Origin: Buttiauxella brennerae ATCC 51605
GTDB lineage: Bacteria; Pseudomonadota; Gammaproteobacteria; Enterobacterales; Enterobacteriaceae
Direction of reading: 5' to 3'
Length of the DNA stretch: 64,000 nt
Assembly: GCF_001654925.1 (NCBI RefSeq)
Contig: NZ_LXER01000006.1
Location: 310,001 to 374,000 of the forward strand
Positions 1 through 7,422 of the stretch are shown one piece after another. The first letter of the stretch is position 1; the number at the start of each line of letters is the position of its first letter. The position numbers and the translations under genes are program-made. The notes under the pieces were generated by a model. It was not told the DNA's origin, made no database searches, and saw only the letters and a list, made by a program, of their open reading frames with translations.

Positions 1-870
1 CAGGAAGCGGATTTACTGATTGTGCTGGGCGCGCGTTTTGACGACCGCGCGATTGGTAAAACTGAAGAGTTCTGCCCGAATGCAAAAATCATTCACGTTG
101 ATATCGACCGTGCGGAGCTGGGTAAAATCAAACAGGCGCACGTTGCCATTCGCGCCGACGTGGGTGAAGTGCTTGAACAATTACTGCCAAAAGTTGACGC
201 GAAACCACGTGAGGCGTGGCTGCAACAAGTGGCGGGTTTGCAGCAGGAGTTCCCGTTCAATATGCCGGGTGCCGATAACCCGTTGACGCCATACGGCCTG
301 ATTAACGCGGCGGCCGCCTGTGTGGATGACGAAGCGGTTATCACCACCGACGTAGGCCAGCACCAGATGTGGGTGGCGCAAGCGTATCCGTTGAACCGTC
401 CGCGCCAGTGGCTGACTTCTGGCGGCCTGGGAACCATGGGCTTTGGCCTGCCCGCGGCAGTAGGTGCGGCATTAGCTGAACCGAATCGCAAAGTGCTGTG
501 CTTCACTGGCGATGGCAGCATCATGATGAATATTCAGGAAATGGCGACCGCGGCTGAACATAATCTGGATGTAAAAATTATTTTGCTCAACAACCAGGCT
601 TTGGGGCTGGTGCATCAGCAACAAACGCTGTTCTATCAACAAAATGTCTTTGCTGCTACCTACTCAGGGCAGACTAATTTCCTGAAAATTGCCGAAGGTT
701 TTGGCCTCGCAACGTGCGATTTGAACGCCGCTGAAAACCCGCAACAGGCATTGCAAGACGCGATTTCACGACCAGGCCCATGTCTGATTCACGTGCGTAT
801 TGATGCCAGCGAAAAAGTATTCCCGATGGTGCCGCCAGGCGCTGCCAATATTGAAATGATTGGAGAGTAA
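1..870 (+). CDS. ilvB: Acetolactate synthase large subunit IlvB, C-terminal part (5' end outside window)
   Basis: Catalytic subunit of acetolactate synthase I, which condenses two pyruvates, or pyruvate with 2-oxobutyrate, in the first common step of valine and isoleucine synthesis. The reading frame is open from base 1, so the N-terminal pyrimidine-binding domain lies outside the window. The visible 289 residues hold part of the central domain and the whole ThDP-binding domain, with the GDGS...NN motif (GDGSIMMN, then LLNNQALG about 25 residues on) that binds Mg and diphosphate. The LVHQQQTLFY segment favours IlvB over IlvG or IlvI. It is followed after 3 bases by ilvN, as in E. coli. The attenuator and promoter cannot be seen. 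Confidence 0.96.
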   Translation, partial: QEADLLIVLGARFDDRAIGKTEEFCPNAKIIHVDIDRAELGKIKQAHVAIRADVGEVLEQLLPKVDAKPREAWLQQVAGLQQEFPFNMPGADNPLTPYGLINAAAACVDDEAVITTDVGQHQMWVAQAYPLNRPRQWLTSGGLGTMGFGLPAAVGAALAEPNRKVLCFTGDGSIMMNIQEMATAAEHNLDVKIILLNNQALGLVHQQQTLFYQQNVFAATYSGQTNFLKIAEGFGLATCDLNAAENPQQALQDAISRPGPCLIHVRIDASEKVFPMVPPGAANIEMIGE

Positions 871-873
871 GCG

Positions 874-1155
874 ATGCAACAACTAACCGTTATTCTGGAA
901 CTTACGGTGCGTAACCATCCGGGCGTGATGTCTCACATTTGTGGCCTGTTTGCCCGCCGTGCGTTTAACGTTGAAGGCATTCTTTGCCTTCCTCTCCCAC
1001 AGGGTGATCAGAGCCGAATCTGGCTACAAGTAGCAGACGACCAGCGCCTTGAGCAGATGATTAGCCAAATCGACAAGCTTGAGGATGTGGTGCAAATCAG
1101 GCGTGATGCCGATGGCGCAGGCGTATTTGGCAAGCTGACTGCGCTGGTGCAGTAA
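874..1155 (+). CDS. ilvN: Acetolactate synthase I regulatory subunit IlvN
   Basis: Small regulatory subunit that binds valine and gives feedback inhibition of IlvB. The protein has 93 residues (E. coli about 96) and is a single ACT domain; the N-terminal stretch [18 protein letters not shown] is the typical ACT beta-alpha start. The ATG lies 3 bases after the ilvB stop with GGAGAG just upstream, so the two are translated from one message. In E. coli uhpA follows within a few bases; here no uhp gene follows and about 310 bases separate ilvN from a toxin-antitoxin pair. Confidence 0.96.
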   Translation: MQQLTVILELTVRNHPGVMSHICGLFARRAFNVEGILCLPLPQGDQSRIWLQVADDQRLEQMISQIDKLEDVVQIRRDADGAGVFGKLTALVQ

Positions 1156-1167
1156 AAGATGGTGTAA

Positions 1168-1194
1168 GGTGGATTAGCGCAAGCGACATCCACC
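1168..1194 (+). terminator. Possible ilvBN terminator hairpin
   Basis: A 7-bp perfect stem (GGTGGAT / ATCCACC) with a 13-base loop lies 12 bases after the ilvN stop. The following bases are GTTTAC, so the U-tract is poor and intrinsic termination is only possible. Between here and about 1400 I see no convincing gene; the reverse-strand frame at 1263-1448 has no family resemblance that I recognise. Confidence 0.4.
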
Positions 1195-1405
1195 GTTTAC
1201 GCCGATGGTTTCGGATGTTGTTTCGCTAATCGGGCCAGGGGAAAGGTTTGTCATCAGTCTCATTATTCACTGCAATATCCCATCGTTTTTTCATAATCCT
1301 GAAAGCTTCTCGCAAAACCATTCATTGGTTGAAATAAAGCCAACCTAAGTTCACCCATCCAGGATAGATTTGCTGGCACAGACGTTAAGCGTACAAGAAG
1401 TGAGC

Positions 1406-1448
1406 TTGTTTGATGTGTTCCGTTGGCATATGCTATGGCATAGGCCAA
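1406..1448 (+). promoter_or_regulatory. vapBC promoter with palindromic operator
   Basis: TTGTTT (1406-1411) and TATGCT (1429-1434), 17 bases apart, make a reasonable sigma-70 promoter. A 26-bp inverted repeat covers the -10: arms TTGGC-A-TATGC (1423-1433) and GCATA-G-GCCAA (1438-1448) around a 4-base centre, with one mismatch. It ends 18 bases before the vapB ATG. VapB antitoxins carry AbrB-type DNA-binding domains and usually repress their own promoter by binding such palindromes, so this is the probable autoregulatory operator. Confidence 0.65.
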
Positions 1449-1466
1449 TGAGTGTCAGGAGGTCCC

Positions 1467-1730
1467 ATGGAACGCGTCGCAAAGCTTTTTAAAAACGGCA
1501 GAAACCAGGCGGTGAGGTTACCGGTGGAATTTGAGTTTGATACCGACAGGGTGTATATCCGCAAAGACAAGGATGGGAACGTGATTCTTTCAAAAACGCC
1601 AGCTAAACCAGAAGGATGGGACAACGTTTTTGCTTTATTGAAAAAAGCAAAAGTGCCGAGTAACTTCCTTGACGAGCAAGAACGTAACCAAGGTACTGCA
1701 GACCGAGATCCTTTCGCAGGGATGGACTGA
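1467..1730 (+). CDS. vapB: VapB-type antitoxin (AbrB/SpoVT fold)
   Basis: Antitoxin of a type II pair; it should neutralise the VapC nuclease made by the next gene and repress the operon. The 87-residue protein starts MERVAKLFKNGRNQAVRLP, the classic VapB N-terminal swapped-hairpin DNA-binding motif, and ends in an acidic, Trp-containing tail (EGWDNVF...DPFAGMD) typical of the toxin-binding part. The ATG at 1467 is preferred to a GTG at 1452 because AGGAGG (1457-1462) lies between them. vapC starts 2 bases after the stop. The pair occupies the place next to ilvN that uhpA has in E. coli, which suggests insertion. Confidence 0.88.
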   Translation: MERVAKLFKNGRNQAVRLPVEFEFDTDRVYIRKDKDGNVILSKTPAKPEGWDNVFALLKKAKVPSNFLDEQERNQGTADRDPFAGMD

Positions 1731-1732
1731 CC

Positions 1733-2122
1733 ATGTATATGCTCGATACCAACACGGTGAGCTATCTTTTCCGCCAGCACCCAAAGGTGCTGGAAAATCT
1801 TGCCCAAATACGGCCTTTAGAAATCTGTATATCGAGTATTACAGAAGCTGAGTTGTTGTATGGCGTTGCTAAGCGCAAGAGCAAAGCCTTAACGGCTGCT
1901 GTGCAGGGTTTTCTGGAAACAGTCACCGTATACGCCTGGGATAGTGAAGCTGCAAAAAGCTACGGCCAGCTCCGCGCGGCAATGGAACAAAAAGGCAAAG
2001 TCATGGGCCACCTTGATCAGTTAATTGCCGCGCATGCCCTTAGCCGAAACGCGACGATTATTACCAGCGATCGTGCGTTTACTATGGTGGCGCGTTTGCG
2101 TGTCGAAGACTGGACGGTCTAA
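1733..2122 (+). CDS. vapC: VapC-type PIN-domain ribonuclease toxin
   Basis: Toxin of the pair; VapC proteins are Mg-dependent PIN-domain RNases, and enterobacterial ones cut initiator tRNA. The 129-residue protein starts MYMLDTNTVSYLFR, with the first PIN aspartate at position 5. A conserved acidic position follows in ITEAELLYG, and further ones in HLDQLIAAHAL and IITSDRAF. The length is normal for the family and the frame is intact. It lies 2 bases after vapB, so the two are translationally coupled. The substrate cannot be read from sequence. Confidence 0.88.
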   Translation: MYMLDTNTVSYLFRQHPKVLENLAQIRPLEICISSITEAELLYGVAKRKSKALTAAVQGFLETVTVYAWDSEAAKSYGQLRAAMEQKGKVMGHLDQLIAAHALSRNATIITSDRAFTMVARLRVEDWTV

Positions 2123-2176
2123 GCGTGCACTTTGTAACTTTTGCCTGCGGGTAAGCAAAGTTGCTGCCTGCCTGAA

Positions 2177-2929
2177 CTAAGCACCGATTGTACTTTGTAG
2201 CCGCTCAGCGACTTGACCGACTTGTTCCTCAGAACCATGCCCAATCACCATAAACTGGTGGTTCGCACTTGCCCAATAAACAATATTCATGCCGAGCCGT
2301 TGTTCGTTCATCTTTTGCATCCCGCGGCCTGAGTTTTTTGTAATGCATAACGCCATAGGGCCGTGCACTTCATCAAGCCAGGTAATTTGCGCAATTTGCT
2401 GGTTATCATAAGCCAGCATCCGCGCGTTCTTTAGTACAGCACCTGGTAGCGATAGACTCGAAGAGGAAAGAACAAGGCCTAACTGCTCGCCTGTTGTCTG
2501 CAATTGCGCATCCATAGCCTGGTTTGATGGCGTTTCCGTCAGTGTTTCCGCCGTATAAAGCGCCATATATTGCGCCACTAATTCGCGCCAGTTATCTTCG
2601 GGTTGCGTTAAATGAATCATTACCCGATCGCCCACCACGCCAAGTGCCAGGAAACCAACTGCGGCCGCAATCAAATGGCGTCGCGAAACCCCTGAGGTTT
2701 TGTGAATTTCAGGAGGGAGCCGCTGCTGTAAGCGCTTAACTGGGGCCATCTCCAGTAGCGGTTCAAAAGCCGTTTTAAAAGGCAGATTACTGCGTTCCAG
2801 TAAAGCCAGACGCTGAGTAAGAGCCTCGTCCTCAATTAGCCATTTTTCCAGATCTTTGCGCTGTGCATCACTGAGCTCATTATCCAGATACGCCACCAGC
2901 ATTTCGTCCGAACCCAGCGGTAGGCTCAT
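2177..2929 (-). CDS. Membrane-anchored anti-sigma factor (ECF partner)
   Basis: Probable anti-sigma factor that holds the ECF sigma factor of the preceding gene at the membrane. The N-terminal part (about residues 1-80) is an acidic helical domain (DEMLVAYLDNELSD...) of the anti-sigma type, without the HxxxCxxC zinc motif. One membrane segment follows (about 85-105, LIAAAVGFLALGVVGDRVMI), then a periplasmic or sensory C-terminal domain of about 145 residues. The start overlaps the sigma stop by 4 bases (ATGA). The function rests on domain order and on its sigma neighbour; I do not recognise a named orthologue or its signal. Confidence 0.8.
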   Translation of the reverse strand: MSLPLGSDEMLVAYLDNELSDAQRKDLEKWLIEDEALTQRLALLERSNLPFKTAFEPLLEMAPVKRLQQRLPPEIHKTSGVSRRHLIAAAVGFLALGVVGDRVMIHLTQPEDNWRELVAQYMALYTAETLTETPSNQAMDAQLQTTGEQLGLVLSSSSLSLPGAVLKNARMLAYDNQQIAQITWLDEVHGPMALCITKNSGRGMQKMNEQRLGMNIVYWASANHQFMVIGHGSEEQVGQVAERLQSTIGA

Positions 2930-3441
2930 GATTTCTCTCCTTTGATTTGCGGCGAATCTGGCTGGAGTGAATTGTCCTGAGCGAGGGTAAGGCGTGCCGT
3001 AGAAAGGCGGCTCATCACCGTGCCGACAGGCACATTTAGCACTTCAGCTGCTTCCCGGTAAGACAACTCTTCGACATACACCAAAAACACGGTATTCCGC
3101 TGGGCTTCCGGCAGACGATTAACCCGCTTCATGACATCGTTAGACCAAATTGGGGCGTCACTGTTTTCTTCGCCGACCAGTTCATCCACATCGACAAAAC
3201 CTTGCCCACGGCGAATTTGCTGCGCCCGCACTTCGTTAATCCAGATCGAATGCAAAATAGAGAACAGCCAGCGGTCTATACGACTGCCAGCGGCATATTG
3301 TGAGGCGCGTTCGAGCGCCCGCACACAGGTTGCCTGAACGAGATCGTCCGCCACATCCCGCCGGTGGGACAGCACCAGGGCGTAACGCCACAGGCGGGAG
3401 AGGTAGAGGGCGATTTCGTTGCGTATTGTCTCGCTGCTGAT
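2926..3441 (-). CDS. ECF sigma factor; probable start at a non-standard ATC codon
   Basis: RNA polymerase sigma factor of the ECF class, 171 residues if read from 3441. Region 2 is at about residues 8-75 (SRLWRYALVLSHRRDVADDL, then RWLFSILHSIWINEVRA) and region 4 at about 115-160 (LPEAQRNTVFLVYVEELSYR, then GTVMSRL). The first standard start in frame is GTG at 3375, which would cut into region 2. Upstream, the frame stays open to the stop of the preceding gene and reads ISSETIRNEIALYLSRLWRY. GGAGG (3447-3451) sits 5 bases before an ATC codon at 3439-3441, exactly where ATG is expected. Either ATC is used, or this is a start-codon mutation or base error. It is the middle gene of a TPR/sigma/anti-sigma operon. 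Confidence 0.8.
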   Translation of the reverse strand: MSSETIRNEIALYLSRLWRYALVLSHRRDVADDLVQATCVRALERASQYAAGSRIDRWLFSILHSIWINEVRAQQIRRGQGFVDVDELVGEENSDAPIWSNDVMKRVNRLPEAQRNTVFLVYVEELSYREAAEVLNVPVGTVMSRLSTARLTLAQDNSLQPDSPQIKGEKS

Positions 3442-3462
3442 TTTTGCCTCCAGAGGCGAATA

Positions 3463-3996
3463 TCAGGATTCCGGATGGCCATCAATGGCTGCTGCCAGGT
3501 CACGATATTCTTCGCAACCTACGCCACACAGGGTTTTGATGGTCGCGAGTTGTTCGCGTGCTAAATCAGGACGGTTTTTGATCATGTACGCTTCGCCCAG
3601 ATATTCGCGAACTTTGGGGTATTTGGGATCAAGCGCCACAGATTTTAAATAATAGCTGATGCCTTCATCCGTGCGGCCCAACTTACGGGTGGCGTAACCC
3701 CGGTAATTCAGCGCTTCGGCGGTATCAGGGTCTTTAAGGGTATTGAGCATATCCAGTGCTTCCTGATAACGGCCCGCTTTTGCCAGCGCGTAGGCATAAT
3801 CGGTACGCGCCTCATCGCCAATCATCCCGCCCTTATCAACCATGCAGGTTTTCGTTTTCGAGTCGTAAATTTGCCCTTTCGGACAGGTTGGCGGGGTGGG
3901 TTCGTCACTGCTGCCACCCATCGCCTGGGCATAGCCTGAAAGTAAAAAGAAACTGCTGACAACAGCAGGTAACAACCAGGGAGAAAAACGGTTCAT
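3463..3996 (-). CDS. Exported TPR-repeat protein, first gene of the sigma operon
   Basis: A 177-residue secreted or periplasmic protein of unknown role. Residues 1-25 form a signal peptide ending SGYAQA. A short Cys-containing segment follows (PTCPKGQIYDSKTKTCM), then two to three tetratricopeptide repeats (about residues 63-150, YAYALAKAGRYQEALDML, YRGYATRKLGRTDEGISYYL and the next). Two more cysteines (LCGVGC) stand near the C-terminus and could form disulfides. The sigma factor follows in the same frame after 21 bases beyond the TGA, so it may sense or scaffold the signal for the sigma/anti-sigma pair. That link is inference from operon structure. Confidence 0.8.
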   Translation of the reverse strand: MNRFSPWLLPAVVSSFFLLSGYAQAMGGSSDEPTPPTCPKGQIYDSKTKTCMVDKGGMIGDEARTDYAYALAKAGRYQEALDMLNTLKDPDTAEALNYRGYATRKLGRTDEGISYYLKSVALDPKYPKVREYLGEAYMIKNRPDLAREQLATIKTLCGVGCEEYRDLAAAIDGHPES

Positions 3997-4112
3997 GGTG
4001 AAGCCCTCGTGGTGTTCGGTATGCAGTGAACATTTGAGAGTAATGATTTATTCGATTTATTTTTATGCGTTAAGGATTGCTCTTAGTTGCCAGGCAGACG
4101 TGTATTCAACTT

Positions 4113-4120
4113 CTATACTT
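4113..4120 (+). promoter_or_regulatory. osmC promoter -10, sigma-S-like
   Basis: CTATACTT lies about 33 bases before the osmC start. It matches the extended -10 (CTATACT) favoured by RpoS, in keeping with the known stationary-phase and osmotic control of osmC. No good -35 is seen. The transcription start should fall near 4126, followed by AGGAG at 4141. Confidence 0.55.
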
Positions 4121-4152
4121 ATGCTTTGCATAAATAAAACAGGAGCGCAGAT

Positions 4153-4581
4153 ATGACGATTCATAAGAAAGGGCAGGCTCACTGGGAAGGTGACATTAAA
4201 CGCGGTAAGGGCACGGTTTCCACTGAAAGTGGTGCATTAAAAGAGCAGCCTTATGGTTTTAACACCCGCTTTGAGGGTGCCGCGGGGACCAACCCTGAAG
4301 AGTTAATTGGCGCAGCGCATGCGGCTTGTTTCTCAATGGCGCTTTCGCTGATGCTTGGTGAAGAAGGATATACGGCAGAAAGTATCGACACGACTGCCGA
4401 TGTCTCGTTGGATAAAACCGACGGTGGTTTCGCCATCACTAAAATCGCACTGACCAGTACGGTAAAAGTGCCGAATGCAGATAGCGCTAAATTCGACCAG
4501 ATTATTCAGAAAGCCAAAGCGGGTTGCCCGGTTTCACAATTGATGAAAGCTGAAATCACCCTCGATTACAAACTCAACTAA
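4153..4581 (+). CDS. osmC: Peroxiredoxin OsmC
   Basis: Osmotically inducible thiol peroxidase that reduces organic hydroperoxides in the cytoplasm, using dihydrolipoamide as electron donor in the characterised family. The 142 residues match the E. coli length. Both redox cysteines are in their conserved places: Cys59 (AHAACFSMAL) and Cys125 (KAGCPVSQL). AGGAGCGCAG precedes the ATG. It is divergent from the TPR/sigma operon. In E. coli osmC lies near 33 min, far from ilvBN, so its position here reflects rearrangement. Confidence 0.96.
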   Translation: MTIHKKGQAHWEGDIKRGKGTVSTESGALKEQPYGFNTRFEGAAGTNPEELIGAAHAACFSMALSLMLGEEGYTAESIDTTADVSLDKTDGGFAITKIALTSTVKVPNADSAKFDQIIQKAKAGCPVSQLMKAEITLDYKLN

Positions 4582-4591
4582 CGTTCTACAC

Positions 4592-4622
4592 ACGCTGCCC
4601 CGATGAATTTCGACGGCAGCGT
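4592..4622 (+). terminator. osmC downstream hairpin
   Basis: An 8-bp stem, ACGCTGCC / GGCAGCGT, with a 15-base loop starts 10 bases after the osmC stop. It is followed by TGTGCC rather than a run of T, so it may act as a weak terminator or a stabilising 3' hairpin. I see no gene between it and the next promoter at 4752. Confidence 0.5.
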
Positions 4623-4751
4623 TGTGCCATTTATTTCCATCCTGGAAGATATGCCGCAAAGCTGAAATACCCCTTCGAACTTCTCTCGCTGTATTCATTG
4701 GACCTGCTGTAGCCTGCTGCGTAATAAGCTTTTTCGCGCAAAATTTATTCA

Positions 4752-4779
4752 TTGACTGTTGTGGCATTAAAGCTACAAT
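4752..4779 (+). promoter_or_regulatory. Strong promoter of the HigBA-like operon
   Basis: TTGACT (4752-4757) and TACAAT (4774-4779) with a 16-base spacer form a near-consensus sigma-70 promoter. Transcription should start near 4786, leaving only about 8 bases before the toxin ATG at 4794, so the leader is very short. The TTG at 4752 lies in the -35 and cannot be the start codon. Confidence 0.75.
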
Positions 4780-4793
4780 CGGGGGCTTCAGGG

Positions 4794-5123
4794 ATGAACA
4801 TCATTAAGTATTTCAGGCTGCAAAATGGCAGGGTTCCATTTGATGAGTGGTTAAGGGTGTTAAGGGATCCACGCGCTAAAACAAAAATCGTTCAACGAAT
4901 TGACCAGTTAGCGCTCAACAACCCAGGCGACCATAAGCCATGCAGGCAAGGGGTGTGGGAAATGCGAATTGATGAAGGGCCGGGCTACAGAATTTATTAC
5001 GCCCATGAAGGCAAGGATACTTACCTGCTTTTGCTCGGTGGTGATAAACGCAAACAGCAGGCGGATATCGACCAGGCTGTTGCGTGGTGGAAAGAACATC
5101 AGGAGTCAGAAAATGAAATTTAA
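4794..5123 (+). CDS. RelE/HigB-superfamily toxin (Gp49-like addiction module killer)
   Basis: A 109-residue toxin of the family often called phage-derived Gp49-like or HigB-type killer protein; relatives cleave mRNA at the ribosome. Features seen are the N-terminal IIKYF...PFDEWL pattern, the basic core DPRAKTKIVQRIDQL, and the GVWEMRIDEGPGYRIYYA strand pair followed by LLLLGGDKRKQQADI, all typical of the family. The toxin gene comes first, as in higBA. Its end overlaps the antitoxin start by 11 bases. Whether it is active cannot be read from sequence. Confidence 0.85.
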   Translation: MNIIKYFRLQNGRVPFDEWLRVLRDPRAKTKIVQRIDQLALNNPGDHKPCRQGVWEMRIDEGPGYRIYYAHEGKDTYLLLLGGDKRKQQADIDQAVAWWKEHQESENEI

Positions 5124-5415
5124 CGAGTTTGACCACACTGTTATTGAAATGCTTCAAGAAGATCCCGCCTTTGCCGTTGAATATATAAAAGGGGCATTTG
5201 CGGGCCTGGATGAAGAAAACGGTGAAGTGTTATTCCTGCTGGCTTTACGCCGCCTTGTAGAAGCTCGGGGCGGGGTGAGCAAAATTGCCGCCGAAACCAA
5301 ACTGAATCGCGAAACACTCTACAGAACGCTTTCCGAACGCGGTAACCCGACCATCAGCACCACTAAAAAAATCATTAATGCTGCTGGAATCAGTTTTGCG
5401 GAGCTGACGAATTAA
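5113..5415 (+). CDS. HigA-like antitoxin (helix-turn-helix)
   Basis: A 100-residue partner antitoxin. The C-terminal half carries an XRE-type helix-turn-helix (GGVSKIAAETKLNRETLYRT, then ISTTKKIINAAG); the N-terminal half (FNEFDHTVIEMLQEDPAFAV) matches putative addiction-module antidote proteins. The start at 5113 is chosen over longer in-frame readings because AGGAG (5101-5105) precedes it and the long frame runs back through the toxin gene. It probably represses the promoter at 4752. Confidence 0.85.
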   Translation: MKFNEFDHTVIEMLQEDPAFAVEYIKGAFAGLDEENGEVLFLLALRRLVEARGGVSKIAAETKLNRETLYRTLSERGNPTISTTKKIINAAGISFAELTN

Positions 5416-5421
5416 GTGGAA

Positions 5422-5450
5422 ATGCTCGCCACTTACAACCGGGCGAGCAT
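5422..5450. terminator. Shared terminator between antitoxin gene and lldD
   Basis: A perfect 9-bp inverted repeat, ATGCTCGCC / GGCGAGCAT, with an 11-base loop stands between two convergent genes (antitoxin stop 5415, lldD stop 5459). On the + strand it is followed by CAGTTTATTT. It can serve both directions. Confidence 0.65.
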
Positions 5451-5458
5451 CAGTTTAT

Positions 5459-6640
5459 TTAAAACCCAACCGCCATGCTTTGTGGCGAAAGGATATCTTT
5501 CAGCCCTTCTCGCACCAGTAACTCCGGGCTGATTTCAGCGATGGTTTTAACACCGGTCAGCGTCATCGCCACACGCATCTCTTTTTCAATTAAGTTCAGC
5601 AGGTTGGTTACGCCCGCCTGGCCGTGGGTTGCCAGCGCATACAGATAAGCGCGGCCTAACAGACAGGTATCGGCTCCGAGCGCAATCATGCGCACCACGT
5701 CCAGCCCACTGCGGATACCGCTATCGGCAAGGATCGCGATATCTCCTTTGACGGCATCTGCAATGGCGGGCAGGGCACGGCACGATGAAAGCACTCCGTC
5801 GAGCTGGCGGCCACCATGGTTTGATACCACAATCCCGTCAGCCCCGAAGCGCACCGCATCTTTCGCATCTTGCGGGTCGAGAATACCTTTGATGATCATT
5901 GGGCCATCCCAGAACTCACGAATCCACTCCAGATCACTCCAGGAAATTGACGGGTCAAAATTATTCGCCAGCCAGCCAATGTAATCTTCAAGCCCGGTGG
6001 GTTTACCCAGATAAGTTGAGATATTCCCTAAATCATGCGGGCGACCATTCAGACCCACATCCCATGCCCATTGCGGATGCGTCACCGCCTGCCAGTAACG
6101 GCGCAGTGCGGCATGTTGACCGCTCATACCTGAATGCGCATCGCGGTAACGAGCACCCGGCGTCGGCATATCAACGGTAAACACCAGCGTCGAACAGCCA
6201 GCGGCTTTGGCGCGCTCCAGCGCATTGCGCATAAAACCACGGTCTTTTAAAACATACAGCTGGAACCACATCGGGCGGTCGATTGCTGGTGCCACTTCTT
6301 CAATTGGGCAAACAGAAACAGTAGAAAGCGTAAACGGAATGCCTTTGGCAGCTGCCGCTTTTGCTGCCTGCACTTCGCCACGGCGGGCGTACATTCCGCA
6401 TAAACCAACGGGGGCGAGCGCTACGGGCATCGATAGCGTTTCGTTAAACAGTTTGGTTTCAAGGCTTAATGCGGACATATTTTTTAAAACGCGCTGCTTT
6501 AACGCCACCTGCGCGAGGTCTTCAACGTTGCGGCGCAGCGTGTGTTCGGCATAAGCCCCACCGTCAATATAATGGAACAAAAATGGCGGTAGAATACGCT
6601 TTGCAGCGGCGCGGTAGTCAGATGCAGCTGAAATAATCAT
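5459..6640 (-). CDS. lldD: L-lactate dehydrogenase LldD (FMN, respiratory)
   Basis: Membrane-associated FMN enzyme that oxidises L-lactate to pyruvate and passes electrons to quinone. The 393-residue protein covers the full alpha-hydroxyacid oxidase domain (E. coli 396). The catalytic histidine and neighbouring arginine are present in [12 protein letters not shown] (about residues 272-283), with FMN-site motifs ADSGIRSG and LGRAYLYAL after it. Its start overlaps the lldR stop by 4 bases. It is the last gene of the lactate operon; with lldP deleted, L-lactate must enter by another route. Confidence 0.95.
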   Translation of the reverse strand: MIISAASDYRAAAKRILPPFLFHYIDGGAYAEHTLRRNVEDLAQVALKQRVLKNMSALSLETKLFNETLSMPVALAPVGLCGMYARRGEVQAAKAAAAKGIPFTLSTVSVCPIEEVAPAIDRPMWFQLYVLKDRGFMRNALERAKAAGCSTLVFTVDMPTPGARYRDAHSGMSGQHAALRRYWQAVTHPQWAWDVGLNGRPHDLGNISTYLGKPTGLEDYIGWLANNFDPSISWSDLEWIREFWDGPMIIKGILDPQDAKDAVRFGADGIVVSNHGGRQLDGVLSSCRALPAIADAVKGDIAILADSGIRSGLDVVRMIALGADTCLLGRAYLYALATHGQAGVTNLLNLIEKEMRVAMTLTGVKTIAEISPELLVREGLKDILSPQSMAVGF

Positions 6641-7422
6641 GGATTTTCGTCCCTTATTACGTCGGTGTCTTCATCAGGCAGGCGGCTGATTCGCGCCTGT
6701 CGGGCTTCGTCTTCATGCAGGTTTTTGATTGTGATGTGGACAAAACCGAGGTGTTTTTTCGCCGCAAGGCGAGCACGTGCCGGGTCGCCTGCCAGAATGG
6801 CCTGCAACAGTTCGTTATGCTGTTCGGTGAGACCAGCAAAAATTGCCGGTACGGTGTACATGCGCTGGCGGCTGTGCATCACAGAGGATTGCAGCAAATC
6901 GAAAAAACCGCGCATCGTCTGGAGTAGCACGATGTTGTGCGAGGCTTCGGCAATTGCCAGGTGAAAGCGCACGTCAGCCTGGGCTGCGAGATCCGGGTCG
7001 TCGCTCTCTTTGAATTTCACGGTAGCGTCAAAACAGGCGATGAGTTTCTCTTTATCGGCAGGTGTTGCCCGTTGAGCGGCATACCAGGCGGTGCTGGCTT
7101 CTATCGCGTGGCGTGCTTCTAAAATGTCGTAACGGTAATTGGGGTCATCTTCCACCAGTGTTTTCAACGGCTGGACGATACGTTGCTCCGACCACGCCTG
7201 AACTTCGTAGCGCACAAATGTCCCGCCACCGCGGCGGCTAATCAGAATGCCTTCGCTAATTAGCTTTTGGATAGCTTCGCGAATTGATGAGCGCGACACA
7301 CCCATTTCTGCCGCAAGCTGGCGTTCGGCGGGCAACCGCATGCCCGCCTCCAGTTTACGCTCGCTAATTAATGCTTTAACACGCTCGACCAGGTGGTCGG
7401 CCAGGCGCGGTTGAGTGCTCAT
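6637..7422 (-). CDS. lldR: L-lactate operon regulator LldR (GntR/FadR family)
   Basis: Lactate-responsive regulator of the lld operon. Residues about 5-75 form a GntR winged helix ([20 protein letters not shown]), followed by an FCD effector domain that includes AEASHNIVL. The protein has 261 residues. The ATG at 7422 is preferred to a TTG one codon upstream; it overlaps the TGA of the lldP remnant (TGATG), so its translation was and may still be coupled to that mini-ORF. No good Shine-Dalgarno stands alone before it. Two ATTGGT-N3-ACCAAT operators lie upstream. Confidence 0.93.
   Translation of the reverse strand: MSTQPRLADHLVERVKALISERKLEAGMRLPAERQLAAEMGVSRSSIREAIQKLISEGILISRRGGGTFVRYEVQAWSEQRIVQPLKTLVEDDPNYRYDILEARHAIEASTAWYAAQRATPADKEKLIACFDATVKFKESDDPDLAAQADVRFHLAIAEASHNIVLLQTMRGFFDLLQSSVMHSRQRMYTVPAIFAGLTEQHNELLQAILAGDPARARLAAKKHLGFVHITIKNLHEDEARQARISRLPDEDTDVIRDENP

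Noticed and set aside
93-524. 143-residue reverse frame inside ilvB
   Set aside because: Opposite-strand shadow of a conserved gene; composition typical of antisense of GC-rich codons.
1263-1448. 61-residue reverse-strand frame between ilvN and vapB
   Set aside because: It overlaps the vapBC promoter and operator, has no ribosome site that I can see and no recognisable family.
3276-3503. Reverse-strand frame overlapping the start of the sigma gene
   Set aside because: It is the shifted frame of the sigma/TPR junction and reads as low-complexity shadow; the homologous frame is the one from 3441.
5113-5415. 148-residue reading of the antitoxin from 4969
   Set aside because: The first 48 codons overlap the toxin gene in another frame; the AGGAG-preceded ATG at 5113 is the sensible start.
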